Of a stretch of 14,880 nt of DNA, positions 6,841 through 13,240 are shown piece after piece. The notes beneath the pieces are model-generated. The model did no database searches. It was not told where the DNA came from and worked only from the letters and a program-made list of their open reading frames with translations. Position numbers and translations under genes: made by a program. Position 1 is the first letter of the stretch, and each line of letters starts with the position of its first letter. Source of the DNA: Pseudomonadota bacterium (lineage in GTDB: Bacteria > Pseudomonadota > Gammaproteobacteria > Steroidobacterales > Steroidobacteraceae); NCBI GenBank assembly GCA_021805275.1, contig JAJZFQ010000274.1, forward strand, positions 1-14,880. The letters are read 5' to 3'.

Positions 6841-7106
6841 GATTGCCTCACAGTGTTTGAATAGTCACCGCGCCGCTCGAGCGACACGTGCGAATAGGTG
6901 GGCACGCCGGCGTAGGAGTACCGCCGGCGCTGCACGCTGCGCAGTCGGAGTGCGACCACCGCGTGCTCTACGTGTTTTTTCGGACACGACGTAGTTGTCC
7001 GGCCGCCCCACAAACAGACAAAAGGGCGGCGCGAGCGGTTCGGTGCCCGTGACGGAGGCGCAAGATATACGCCGCCATCCCGAACCGCTCGCATGGCTGA
7101 TTTCAC
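6837..7106 (-). CDS. Small coupled reading frame, possibly Ash/icd-like (89 aa)
   Basis: GTG at 7106 overlaps the upstream stop by 4 bp (GTGA), GAGGA lies 9 bases before it, and its stop overlaps the next ATG by 4 bp (ATGA). Clean coupling at both ends supports translation. The product is Arg/Ser/Pro-rich and unlike the neighbouring proteins (SVQRRRYSYAGVPTYSHVSL near the middle). It superficially resembles small frames such as the Ash proteins seen in P4-like elements, from memory only. The DNA also holds a long inverted repeat and a second hairpin, so this stretch may act as a structured RNA or coupling leader rather than mainly encode a protein. Confidence 0.48.
   Translation of the reverse strand: MKSAMRAVRDGGVYLAPPSRAPNRSRRPFVCLWGGRTTTSCPKKHVEHAVVALRLRSVQRRRYSYAGVPTYSHVSLERRGDYSNTVRQS
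6906..6928 (-). repeat. 7-bp GC hairpin in the same leader
   Basis: GCCGGCG (6906-6912) pairs perfectly with CGCCGGC (6922-6928) across a 9-base loop. On the minus-strand transcript it follows the long inverted repeat at 7031-7092 and precedes the 291-aa gene start by about 65 bases. Its loop reads GTACTCCTA on the minus strand. It adds to the evidence that the stretch is structured. Confidence 0.6.
7031..7092 (-). repeat. 13-bp inverted repeat with nested stem
   Basis: GCGAGCGGTTCGG (7031-7043) is the exact reverse complement of 7080-7092, 36 bases apart. Between the arms GGCG (7057-7060) and CGCC can form an inner stem. As minus-strand RNA it would fold into a stable long hairpin covering the first codons of the 89-aa frame. 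There is no T run after it, so it is not a simple terminator. A regulatory RNA is possible, for example of the C4 antisense kind found in P1/P4-type elements. Confidence 0.7.
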
Positions 7107-7777
7107 GCCGCAACGTCCTCCCGCTGCTCGGCAGCGTCGTTCATCAGTCGTGCGCGCATCTCGCTGAGCCGTGAGACAGACGCAGCGCCTAGACGCAGCT
7201 CGTTAATCGGGACATCGAGATCCGACCGCGGTCGCGCCGGCAGATGCTTGAGCAGTTCGCGCACCGCCGGCTCGCTAGGCAGCCCCGACGCATTCTCGAA
7301 GCGGGTATCCGGCAGCAGCTCGGCCAGCTCGGCACCGACCCTCTCGAGGGCGCGCAGGTGAGCGTCAACCGTCTCCATCAGCTCGCAGGAGCGGGCGTCG
7401 AGCGCCTGGTCGATGGCCGCACGGAGTGCCTGCTCGGCCGCCGCGAGGTCCGCCTGTGCGGCCTTGTGAGCGGCCGTGAGACGTTCAAGGGCCTCCGCAG
7501 AGCAACGTGTCTCGACCTGCGCGCGGTGACGCTCGGCCGCGTCAGGGGCGTTCTCCAGGTACGGCACTGCCGGCACGCCATCGACGGCTGCCCGCTGGAG
7601 TCGTTCCGCGTACAAGCTCGTGTAACGAGCGTCCTCATCGTCCAGGTCGCGGATCCGGTCGCTAGCCGCGCTGTAGGCAGCACGGCCGCGCTCCAGGGCA
7701 GCAGTGGCCAGCGCGAGACGTTCGCGGGCGGCCGCCAGCGAGGCGCGTGGCAAGTCGAGAAGCTGGGTATTCAGCAT
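7103..7777 (-). CDS. Coiled-coil protein, unknown (224 aa)
   Basis: ATG 7777 is preceded by GAGGAAATCCCG, a good ribosome site. Nearly the whole chain is Ala/Glu/Arg/Leu-rich helix with heptad-like character (ASLAAARERLALATAALERG, and a second run around residues 95-160). A proline-containing hinge is near residue 70 (GVPAVPYLENAP). There is one Cys pair region (TRCSAEALER, RSCELMETV) but no zinc motif. No family is recognised. Such long helical proteins occur as phage scaffolds, inhibitors or structural linkers; no choice can be made here. It ends coupled to the next frame by GTGA. Confidence 0.75.
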   Translation of the reverse strand: MLNTQLLDLPRASLAAARERLALATAALERGRAAYSAASDRIRDLDDEDARYTSLYAERLQRAAVDGVPAVPYLENAPDAAERHRAQVETRCSAEALERLTAAHKAAQADLAAAEQALRAAIDQALDARSCELMETVDAHLRALERVGAELAELLPDTRFENASGLPSEPAVRELLKHLPARPRSDLDVPINELRLGAASVSRLSEMRARLMNDAAEQREDVAA

Positions 7778-7792
7778 CGGGATTTCCTCAGG

Positions 7793-7804
7793 TAAACCGG
7801 TTTA
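7793..7804. promoter_or_regulatory. 12-bp palindrome TAAACCGGTTTA, candidate operator
   Basis: A perfect palindrome overlapping the end of the 43-aa gene and lying 16 bases upstream of the 224-aa gene start. The half site GTAAACYGG recurs at 9010-9018 over the recombinase promoter -35 box and, on the minus strand, at 13246-13238 just upstream of the integrase. A shared regulator is possible; chance is not excluded. Confidence 0.35.
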
Positions 7805-7933
7805 GGGACATTTCAGATCGTTGAGCAGACGTTGCGCCCGCCCAAGGCAGTCGATAGCCGCCTCGATCCATCCGCGCTCGAGATCGAAACGTGCGCGCTC
7901 GAGGAGGGTGCGGATCTGTTCCAGGTCGCTCAT
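7802..7933 (-). CDS. Very small helical protein (43 aa)
   Basis: ATG 7933 overlaps the stop of the upstream HTH gene by 4 bp (ATGA) and the frame runs to TAA 7804-7802. The protein starts MSDLEQIRTLLERARFDLER and continues as one or two amphipathic helices (EAAIDCLGRAQRLLNDLKCP). Length, coupling and clean amphipathic pattern support a real gene. It could be an antitoxin-like or partner peptide of the HTH protein; no family is recognised. Confidence 0.6.
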   Translation of the reverse strand: MSDLEQIRTLLERARFDLERGWIEAAIDCLGRAQRLLNDLKCP

Positions 7934-8121
7934 GCAGCGGTCTTCAGCAGAGTGCGGACAGCGCCTTCGCCGATTCTCAGCGCTTGAGCAATATCGCGGT
8001 CCGTCAGGCCGCGCTGACGCAGTTCGATCGCCGCGATACGCAGGGATTGAGAATCAGCCGGGCGGTGACGGTCACGACCATCGAAGGCACCGGCAACCAG
8101 GGTCGACCAGTACGCGCTCAT
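7930..8121 (-). CDS. Small HTH DNA-binding protein (63 aa)
   Basis: The C-terminal half (residues about 27-63) is a helix-turn-helix of the sigma-70 region 4/resolvase-tail kind: IAAIELRQRGLTDRDIAQAL followed by RIGEGAVRTLLKTAA, with LTDRDIAQAL as the turn and IGEGAVRTLL as recognition helix. The N-terminus is short and unrecognised. ATG 8121 has GAGGTG 6 bases upstream. It probably regulates the downstream cluster or pairs with the coupled 43-aa protein. The 145 bp between it and the recombinase gene hold no further gene, only a weak hairpin (GCGCC 8190-8194 with GGCGC 8206-8210, with a short T run on the minus strand) that might terminate the recombinase transcript. Confidence 0.7.
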   Translation of the reverse strand: MSAYWSTLVAGAFDGRDRHRPADSQSLRIAAIELRQRGLTDRDIAQALRIGEGAVRTLLKTAA

Positions 8122-8266
8122 GCAGCACCTCGCGTGCAGACGAGTTTCAGGGAGTCAGATGGAGTGCATCGCGCAGGACGCGATAAAACGCGCCAGGAGC
8201 GGGAAGGCGCCCCGGGCACGTCATTGGATGGTCAGGCGATGATGTCGGCGCGCAGGCGCCGGAGGA

Positions 8267-8956
8267 CTATCTCAGCCCGAGACGCCGAGCTGCCTTGAGA
8301 ATCGACGGCGCATACCACTGGCCGCCCCCCGGAGAGGCCACCTTGCGCTCGTTGAGCCACTCTGCGGCGGCGCGGAGCGTACGGTCCTCCTTGAGCGCAT
8401 CGGCAATGTGGAGCTTCAGGGAGTCGAGCCGCTCGAGCGCAGCAGCCTTGTTCGCCTGCGCACCTTTGGCTGCGATCTGCTCCACCGCGCTTTGAGGTTT
8501 CGCGCGCATCCCGAGCTTCTGGCCGCGCCGCTTCGCGGCCTTGAGGCCCGCCTTGGTGCGTTCCGAGATGAGCGCGCGCTCTTTCTCGGCGAGCGCTGCA
8601 TACAGATGCAGGATGAAGGGATCCGCCTGGCGCCCGAGCGACGTAACGACGAACTCGACCCGGTGCGCCATCAGGCCGCTGATGAAGTGCACGTCGCGCG
8701 AGAGCCGATCGAGCTTGGCGACCATCACCGGCATGCGCGCCTTGCGGGCCGCGTCGATCGCCGCTGCAAGCTGCGGCCGCTTCTCCAGGGCATCGGCGCC
8801 GGCGCCGCTCTCAGCCTCTGTGAACCATTCCGCGACGGTGAACCCTTCGCGCTCCGCGAACTCGGCAATCGCTTGGCGCTGCGCCTCGAGGCCAAGGCCG
8901 GAGCGCTCCTGGCCCGAGGTGCTCACCCGGACGTAACCGATCGCATTGGTGTTCAT
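8267..8956 (-). CDS. Serine recombinase (resolvase/invertase family, 229 aa)
   Basis: The resolvase catalytic domain is clear: [11 protein letters not shown] with nucleophile Ser12 and Arg10, [18 protein letters not shown] (81-88), then the [20 protein letters not shown] helix. A C-terminal HTH tail follows ([20 protein letters not shown], then [14 protein letters not shown]). It would cut and rejoin DNA at paired short sites for resolution, inversion or excision. I use ATG 8956 rather than ATG 9007: the conserved family start is [10 protein letters not shown] and a good promoter occupies 8986-9014. Having a serine recombinase besides a tyrosine integrase is notable; it may resolve dimers of the replicating element or switch a segment. 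Confidence 0.92.
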   Translation of the reverse strand: MNTNAIGYVRVSTSGQERSGLGLEAQRQAIAEFAEREGFTVAEWFTEAESGAGADALEKRPQLAAAIDAARKARMPVMVAKLDRLSRDVHFISGLMAHRVEFVVTSLGRQADPFILHLYAALAEKERALISERTKAGLKAAKRRGQKLGMRAKPQSAVEQIAAKGAQANKAAALERLDSLKLHIADALKEDRTLRAAAEWLNERKVASPGGGQWYAPSILKAARRLGLR

Positions 8957-8985
8957 GGCGCGCAATCTCTGAAGGATTGAGCGCC

Positions 8986-9014
8986 AGATTACGCCGTCCG
9001 CTTCCATATGTAAA
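8986..9014 (-). promoter_or_regulatory. Sigma-70-type promoter of the serine recombinase
   Basis: On the minus strand TTTACA (9014-9009) and TAATCT (8991-8986) are separated by exactly 17 bases. Transcription would start near 8979, about 23 bases before the chosen ATG 8956. The -35 box overlaps a GTAAACTGG word shared with two other upstream regions. Confidence 0.6.
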
Positions 9015-9040
9015 CTGGTCTTGACGGTCGTCGGGACCCA

Positions 9041-9565
9041 TTAACGGGCTTCATGCCATTCCTTGGCCTCGATTGCACTACCCTCGATTGTGCACCCTTC
9101 AGAGGCCGGAACCGGGAGGGCCCGAGCGAACTCGATGCCCGCCACGTCGACGCGCCCGGCCATGACCTCGGCGTAAACCCGTGCCGCCTCGACGGCATTC
9201 GTGATCGGCGCGGTAGAGCCAGGTCCGACGTTAATCGCGACCAGCGGGCCGCTCGCAGCTTCCGCGGGGCGTCCAAACCCTCGCGTCAGGAGCGCCTCGG
9301 CGGCGCCGAGTTGCACGCGCTCGTCTTCCGCGGTGTGCATCAGCTGCACCAGCTTCGCAATTGCTGCAGAACCGTGCCCGCGCGCGAGTTCACGCAACTC
9401 TCGATCTTCAGGCGGCCGACCACCAGGGTTAGGACTAACACCTTTCAACCAACGGCCACGCTCGTCACGAACAACATCTAACGACGCGCGCGCGTGAAGT
9501 CGCGTGTTCTCACGGTGCGTCTTTCTGGCCTTCGCGGCGTGCTTCTTCCGGTGGGTTTCCGTCAC
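9041..9565 (-). CDS. DUF5681-domain protein, possible small terminase subunit (174 aa)
   Basis: Residues about 35-100 fit the DUF5681 pattern seen in phage proteins: GRWLKGVSPNPGGRPPEDRE, then ELARGHGSAAIAKLVQLM and AALLTRG-like AAEALLTRGFGRP. Members are often encoded next to large terminase genes and may act as DNA-recognition (small terminase) subunits, though that is not established for all. The N-terminus is very basic (HRKKHAAKARKTHRENTR). The C-terminal 70 residues are unrecognised. GTG 9565 overlaps the replication gene stop by 4 bp (GTGA), with AGAGG 8 bases upstream. It is about 5.2 kb away from the large terminase gene, which is an unusual split. Confidence 0.72.
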   Translation of the reverse strand: MTETHRKKHAAKARKTHRENTRLHARASLDVVRDERGRWLKGVSPNPGGRPPEDRELRELARGHGSAAIAKLVQLMHTAEDERVQLGAAEALLTRGFGRPAEAASGPLVAINVGPGSTAPITNAVEAARVYAEVMAGRVDVAGIEFARALPVPASEGCTIEGSAIEAKEWHEAR

Positions 9566-10536
9566 GCCGGGGCCCTCTTGGCGGCCGCGAGTTGCGCGAC
9601 GACGGTCCCGACGGGACGCGAGGGCGTTACGGGCTGCACAGGGTGGTCCCGTTCCACCCGCTGGCGCTCACGGCGGCTGTATTCGGCGTCCTGGGCCTTA
9701 CAGTAATGATCGGCCGTCTCCCCCGGCTCAGGATCGCGGAAATCGGCCAGCCCGAGTTTCGGACGTCTCGCGATCAGCTTCCGGAGTGATTCGCGGTCGG
9801 ACTCCTCGGCAGTCGGACCGCGTAGTTTGGCTCCGGTCTGAGCACTTCGGGAGTGCTCAGTTTCTCGACGGCACCAGTTGCGCCACGCGGCATCCCAGTC
9901 GGCCTTGCGGGCCTTCTGACCGCTCTCGGCTCGCCAATGGTCCACGAACTTGGCGAACGTCCTATCCGGATCCACGCCCTCGCTCACAGCCACCTGCCGC
10001 CGCTCCGGCGTCAGCTCCCAGTCCTCAGGCAAGCGCATTGCCGTGCGAGCCGGGCGAGCGCTCGCGCGAGCCTCTCCGTTTCCCTGCGGAGATGGATCCG
10101 GAGACGGAGACGGAGACGGAGACGGAAGCATCGTCTGAGCATGTGCGCCTGATGTGCCATCGGATTGCGCGGGCAATGCGTTCGCAGATGCGATCGCATG
10201 GGACTGGCCTCCCCACCGAGCTTCCGCTGATGCGCGAGCTTTAGCAGATCTCCGCATCGACTCCGCACGATGCTCCTCGAGTCGAGTATTGATAAGACCG
10301 GTCTCGGTTTCCACAAACTTTGAGCGGATCGCCGGCCACACTTCGGCGAATTCCTCGGGAGTGGCTCCTGCGACCCGAGCGAGTCGCGCCGGGTCTTTGG
10401 GAAGCGCTCCCAGTTCCCACAACTGGAAGAGCAAATCCAAGAGCGCGCCCCGCTCAGCAAGCGTGAGATGACGCGTGGCCGCAATGTAGTCCCGTACGAA
10501 AAACGGGAGCATCGCCAGCGAATTACCGGTACCCAT
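9562..10536 (-). CDS. DUF1376 (YdaU-like) phage replication protein (324 aa)
   Basis: The N-terminal domain (residues 9-95) has the DUF1376 pattern: LPFFVRDYIAATRHLTLAER, then ALLDLLFQLWELGALPKDP and a GLINTRLEEHRAE helix. This winged-helix-like domain occurs in phage replisome-organiser proteins. A flexible Ser-Pro linker follows (about 137-150). Residues 168-224 match the C-terminal part of such initiators (LPEDWELTPERRQVAVSEGV, then DWDAAWRNWCRR). It likely recruits host helicase at the element's origin. ATG 10536 shares one base with the upstream stop (TGATG) and has AAGG 7 bases upstream. Confidence 0.85.
   Translation of the reverse strand: MGTGNSLAMLPFFVRDYIAATRHLTLAERGALLDLLFQLWELGALPKDPARLARVAGATPEEFAEVWPAIRSKFVETETGLINTRLEEHRAESMRRSAKARASAEARWGGQSHAIASANALPAQSDGTSGAHAQTMLPSPSPSPSPDPSPQGNGEARASARPARTAMRLPEDWELTPERRQVAVSEGVDPDRTFAKFVDHWRAESGQKARKADWDAAWRNWCRRETEHSRSAQTGAKLRGPTAEESDRESLRKLIARRPKLGLADFRDPEPGETADHYCKAQDAEYSRRERQRVERDHPVQPVTPSRPVGTVVAQLAAAKRAPA
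10099..10126. repeat. Hexanucleotide repeat coding a Ser-Pro linker
   Basis: GGAGAC on the plus strand is repeated four and a half times, starting at 10100. In the replication gene this encodes the SPSPSPSPDP linker between the DUF1376 domain and the C-terminal domain. A 6-bp unit keeps frame on gain or loss, so linker length can vary by slippage without breaking the protein. Confidence 0.85.
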
Positions 10537-10757
10537 CAGGCGACCTTGCGCTGCGCCGCGAGGGCCGCGAGGTTCTTGCGGAGAATCCGCACATCATCTG
10601 GCGTGAAGCGCGCCGGGCACGTTGGGCCGGGTCCCAGCTTCCGGGGAGGCGGGATTAGACGGCGCCGAACGTAGTTCTCAATGGTGCGCACGCTCACACC
10701 GATTTCGCATGCGACGGCAGCCTTGCTGAGTCCCGAAAGCGACAGCGAGTCAGACAT
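10536..10757 (-). CDS. MerR-like HTH regulator (73 aa)
   Basis: The protein is almost entirely a winged-helix HTH: LSKAAVACEIGVSVRTIENY with recognition helix VSVRTIENYVRRRLI, then the PPPRKLGPGPTCPARFTPDD wing and helix. This form is common in phage excisionase or replication-control proteins. I start at ATG 10757, which has GAGGG five bases upstream. The frame is open to GTG 10964, overlapping the previous stop, but that extension runs through a perfect 10-bp terminator stem, so I reject it. It forms an operon with the replication and DUF5681 genes and probably autoregulates it. Confidence 0.75.
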   Translation of the reverse strand: MSDSLSLSGLSKAAVACEIGVSVRTIENYVRRRLIPPPRKLGPGPTCPARFTPDDVRILRKNLAALAAQRKVA

Positions 10758-10841
10758 AAAACCCTCAGGAAAATAGCTTCTCGACCGCTCCGAGAACCGG
10801 ACGGCGACAACACAAGAAGCGGGCGAAAGGTAGTCGAGCGC

Positions 10842-10880
10842 GGAAACGAAGACGCCCAGAAACCGAATGGTCTGGGCGTC
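10842..10880 (-). terminator. Terminator after the AlpA/antiterminator operon
   Basis: GACGCCCAGA (10851-10860) pairs perfectly with TCTGGGCGTC (10871-10880), a 10-bp stem with a 10-base loop. On the minus strand it is followed by TTCGTTTCC. It separates the operon ending at 10961 from the replication operon starting at 10757. Next to it a 9-bp inverted repeat, TGATGGCAT/ATGCCATCA (10902-10910 and 10927-10935), may be an operator or a second hairpin. Confidence 0.65.
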
Positions 10881-10960
10881 GTTCATCGACACCAAGCGCG
10901 ATGATGGCATGAATGATAGCAACTCAATGCCATCAGTCTTCGGAAATTTGCGAAGGTAGT

Positions 10961-11491
10961 TCACAATCCAGAAGACCCGAGCATGCGGACCAGGTCGGCG
11001 TGTTTGGTCTGAAGGAACAGCTCGCGCAGCTGCTCAAGAACGAAGCCCCAGTGTCGATAGAGCGTTCTGACACTGATACCACGCTGGCTTGCCATGACTT
11101 TGGGGGGCAGGTTCGCGCGATACCACTGGCAAACGAGTTTTCGGGCGTTCTCGTGGAGCACGCGGCTGACAATCCGGTCGACCTCGATCGCGGTAGCATC
11201 GTCGAGCGGAGGCACCCGGGCCGGAAGTGAACCCGGATCTTCGACGGGAAGGCCAGTGCCGTGCGACGCGGCCCACCGCTGCATTATCCAGTCGACTGCC
11301 TGCGCCTTGGGGTCGGCCAGCATGCTTGAGTTGCGTTTCTCGTGGAGCGACAACGCGACGGCCGCCTGGATCTGTCGCGTAGCGCGCTCGATGCGTCTTG
11401 CTTCAACTGCTGTGAGCGCTGCGCGAGCCTCGTCGGATTGATCTCGCGACAGGGCTGTACACGGAACGCCAGAAATGATCTTGGGCAACAC
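10961..11491 (-). CDS. Antiterminator-like or sigma-region-4-like HTH protein (176 aa)
   Basis: The last 65 residues carry a helix-turn-helix (CQWYRANLPPKVMASQRGIS followed by VRTLYRHWGFVLEQLRELF), similar in layout to phage late antiterminator and DUF1133/ArpU-type regulators. The N-terminal 60 residues are a charged helix (AALTAVEARRIERATRQIQA). The middle includes DWIMQRWAASHGTG. Start is GTG at 11491, 5 bp after the AlpA-like gene stop; ATG 11323 is an alternative but lacks a ribosome site. It may control late genes, possibly read-through of the hairpin at 5925-5955. Family assignment is by pattern and is tentative. Confidence 0.68.
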   Translation of the reverse strand: MLPKIISGVPCTALSRDQSDEARAALTAVEARRIERATRQIQAAVALSLHEKRNSSMLADPKAQAVDWIMQRWAASHGTGLPVEDPGSLPARVPPLDDATAIEVDRIVSRVLHENARKLVCQWYRANLPPKVMASQRGISVRTLYRHWGFVLEQLRELFLQTKHADLVRMLGSSGL

Positions 11492-11496
11492 GATGG

Positions 11497-11742
11497 TCAG
11501 GACGCGGGTCCACGTTCGGCGGCCTCGAGCGTTTCAGGGCGCCACCCGACGGCCTGGCCACCGACGAAAACGTCCCGAGCCGGCAGGCGCTCACTCCGCT
11601 CCCACCTCCACCGCGTGGCCGTGCTGATCCCGAAGCGCTCCTCGATTCCGCGAGGGTAAATCACGCGAGTGCCTCCGGTGTGCGGCCGCTTCGGCGAACG
11701 CTTTCGGGGGAGTTTGTCGGTGGGCTGTATCGAGTTGTCCAT
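11497..11742 (-). CDS. AlpA-like regulator / excisionase candidate (81 aa)
   Basis: After a basic N-terminus (KLPRKRSPKRPHTGG) comes a MerR/AlpA-type HTH: YPRGIEERFGISTATRWRWE with recognition helix STATRWRWERSERLP, then FVGGQAVGWRPETLEAAE, which corresponds to the AlpA wing ending in the typical VGW. AlpA-like proteins in P4-type elements activate the integrase or promote excision. ATG 11742 has AGG 8 bases upstream. The frame is open to 11817, but a candidate promoter (11813-11786) lies inside that extension. It sits next to the integrase gene, as in related elements. Confidence 0.75.
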   Translation of the reverse strand: MDNSIQPTDKLPRKRSPKRPHTGGTRVIYPRGIEERFGISTATRWRWERSERLPARDVFVGGQAVGWRPETLEAAERGPAS

Positions 11743-11976
11743 GCTATGACCTGTTGGTAACGATGAGCAGGAATTAACAACTCTGAGATTACACGGAACA
11801 CTATGCGGCGCAAGCACACCTAAAAAGTTAGCGCCACTAAAAACTTATGACATTCAGTTAGTTGCGGACGTTAGCGCACGACAGATCGAAAAAAAATGAT
11901 ACAGAATCGCGTTTACAGGAATTTTGAGCCGCAACGCGTCTGCGGCCGGAAGTTGAAAGCAGCGGGAGAGGTCGGA
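11743..11976. promoter_or_regulatory. Regulatory region between integrase and alpA-like gene
   Basis: No gene is seen. A minus-strand promoter candidate has TTGCGC (11813-11808) and TAATCT (11791-11786) with a 16-base spacer. Upstream are paired direct repeats: GTTAGCGC at 11827-11834 and 11870-11877, a related GTTAGTTGCG at 11857, and CTAAAAAGTT/CTAAAAACTT at 11820-11829 and 11837-11846. These look like regulator-binding sites. A 6-bp hairpin (GCCGCA 11928-11933 with TGCGGC 11941-11946) may end the integrase transcript, and an A8 run lies at 11889-11896. The region is AT-richer than its surroundings. Confidence 0.5.
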
Positions 11977-13230
11977 TCAGGGGCGCGAATGCGCGAGCGT
12001 CTTCAGATGCGCAGCCCACTTCTCGAGCGCCGTTCGTTTCTCTTCCAGATACGCGTGGCGGTCGTAGACTCCGGCGATGCCGGGCTGCACGTGGTTCAGT
12101 ACGCGCTCGGCAACGTGCGGCTCAACCTTCAGCCGTGAGAGGCCAGTGCGGCAGGTCCGCCGCAGGTCGTGCAGCGTAAATTCCCCGATCCCTTGCGCCT
12201 TGAACCGGCGCAGACATTTCGCGAGGCTGCGGGAGAGCAGCTTCGGGTCGACGTTGTCGACGCCCTCGGGATCGGGTAGCACCCATGCAGCGCGCTCTCC
12301 TTCGCGCTTGAGTGCGGCGAACTCCTCGGTGGCCCAGGCCGACAGCGGAACGATGTGACCGCGGCCGCCCTTCGCGTTTTCATCGGGAATCATCCAGGTC
12401 CGGGCATCCAGGTCGATGTCGGACCAGCGTGCGAGGGCGAGTTCACCGCGGCGCTGGCCGGTGAGTAGCAGCAGCGTAACGACACGGGCGAGCCGCTCAA
12501 ATCGCGTGCATGCCTTCGGATCGGCGAGGAAGGCCCGCAGCTCATCATCGGACAAAACGCGTTCCCTGGGCTTTTCCTTGCCGCCAGGACGGTAGAGGAG
12601 CTGCACCGGGCTCGTCGTGACGATGTGCCGATGGATGCCGAACCGGAAGAGCTGCGAGAGGAGGGCGGCGGTTCGGTTGGCGAGTACGGGTGCGCCGCGG
12701 TCAACGATTCCGTCGAGCAGTTCTATGACCTCGCCCGGGGTGATAGTGCGACTGTCCCGGCCCTTCCATTTCGGGAGCACGTCACGGTCGAGGATCGCTT
12801 CGGCCCATTCTGGCCGCTTGCGATGCGGCCGTAGGTAGCGCTCGACGAACTCGGCCACCAAGAACTCGACGCTATGCTTGTCGGTGGTGCTAGCCGAGGG
12901 GAGGAGCGGCGCCGCTTGCTGGCGTCGACGGGGGCGCGCTCGACGAGGGTCTATACCGTCGTCGATCGCCTTTCGTAGCTCGAGGGCGCGGTTGCGGGCG
13001 TCCGCCAGAGGCATTCCCGGGTAGTGGCCGATGACGATGCGCACCCACTCACTGCGCCACGTGTACCGGAAGAGCCAGGTCCTGGACGCGCCGGTCGCCG
13101 TGGGGCGCACGCGAAGCTGAAGCCCTGCGGTCGCCGGGTCAGTGTGGTCGCCCGCCGGCAGTGTGGCCAAGCGGCTCGCAGTGAGTCTTGCGGCTCCCTG
13201 CCGCGCGCGCGATTTAGAGATTGTGGCCAA
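11977..13230 (-). CDS. int: Tyrosine integrase, P4-like (417 aa)
   Basis: The enzyme catalyses site-specific recombination between attP and the tRNA-Pro attB. The N-terminal domain (LTASRLATLPAGDHTDPATA, then LQLRVRPTATGASRTWLFRY) is the DUF4102 arm-binding domain. A core-binding domain (about 120-210) and the catalytic domain follow, with Arg260 in TGQRRGEL, Lys287 in ENAKGGRG, His354 and Arg357 in HDLRR, His380 and the tyrosine block GVYDRHAY (389-394). Length is normal. The only usable start is TTG 13230, because a TAA stop lies 18 bp upstream. That TTG lies inside a candidate arm site, so integrase could repress its own expression. The gene start is 130 bp from the right att copy. Confidence 0.95.
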   Translation of the reverse strand: MATISKSRARQGAARLTASRLATLPAGDHTDPATAGLQLRVRPTATGASRTWLFRYTWRSEWVRIVIGHYPGMPLADARNRALELRKAIDDGIDPRRARPRRRQQAAPLLPSASTTDKHSVEFLVAEFVERYLRPHRKRPEWAEAILDRDVLPKWKGRDSRTITPGEVIELLDGIVDRGAPVLANRTAALLSQLFRFGIHRHIVTTSPVQLLYRPGGKEKPRERVLSDDELRAFLADPKACTRFERLARVVTLLLLTGQRRGELALARWSDIDLDARTWMIPDENAKGGRGHIVPLSAWATEEFAALKREGERAAWVLPDPEGVDNVDPKLLSRSLAKCLRRFKAQGIGEFTLHDLRRTCRTGLSRLKVEPHVAERVLNHVQPGIAGVYDRHAYLEEKRTALEKWAAHLKTLAHSRP

Positions 13231-13240
13231 AGTGTGGCCA
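13162..13240 (+). repeat. Candidate integrase arm-type sites, right arm
   Basis: TGTGGCCAA occurs at 13162-13170 and 13222-13230, and TGTGGCCAG at 13232-13241 counted from T13233. A weaker TGTGGTCG starts at 13143. They match the left-arm pair at 346 and 358 in sequence and orientation. The pair at 13222 and 13233 is 11 bp apart and covers the integrase start codon. Confidence 0.6.

Noticed and set aside
8957..9007. Upstream ATG 9007 for the serine recombinase
   Set aside because: The extra 17 residues are not part of the resolvase fold, there is no ribosome site, and a good promoter with a 17-base spacer covers 8986-9014.
9020..9055. Plus-strand promoter-like TTGACG followed by TAACGG
   Set aside because: The spacer is only about 15 bases, the -10 box is poor, and there is no plus-strand gene downstream.
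10758..10964. N-terminal extension of the MerR-like HTH gene to GTG 10964
   Set aside because: The GTGA overlap with the previous stop is tempting, but the extension reads through a perfect 10-bp terminator-type stem and a second inverted repeat, and ATG 10757 has a good ribosome site directly before the conserved HTH start.
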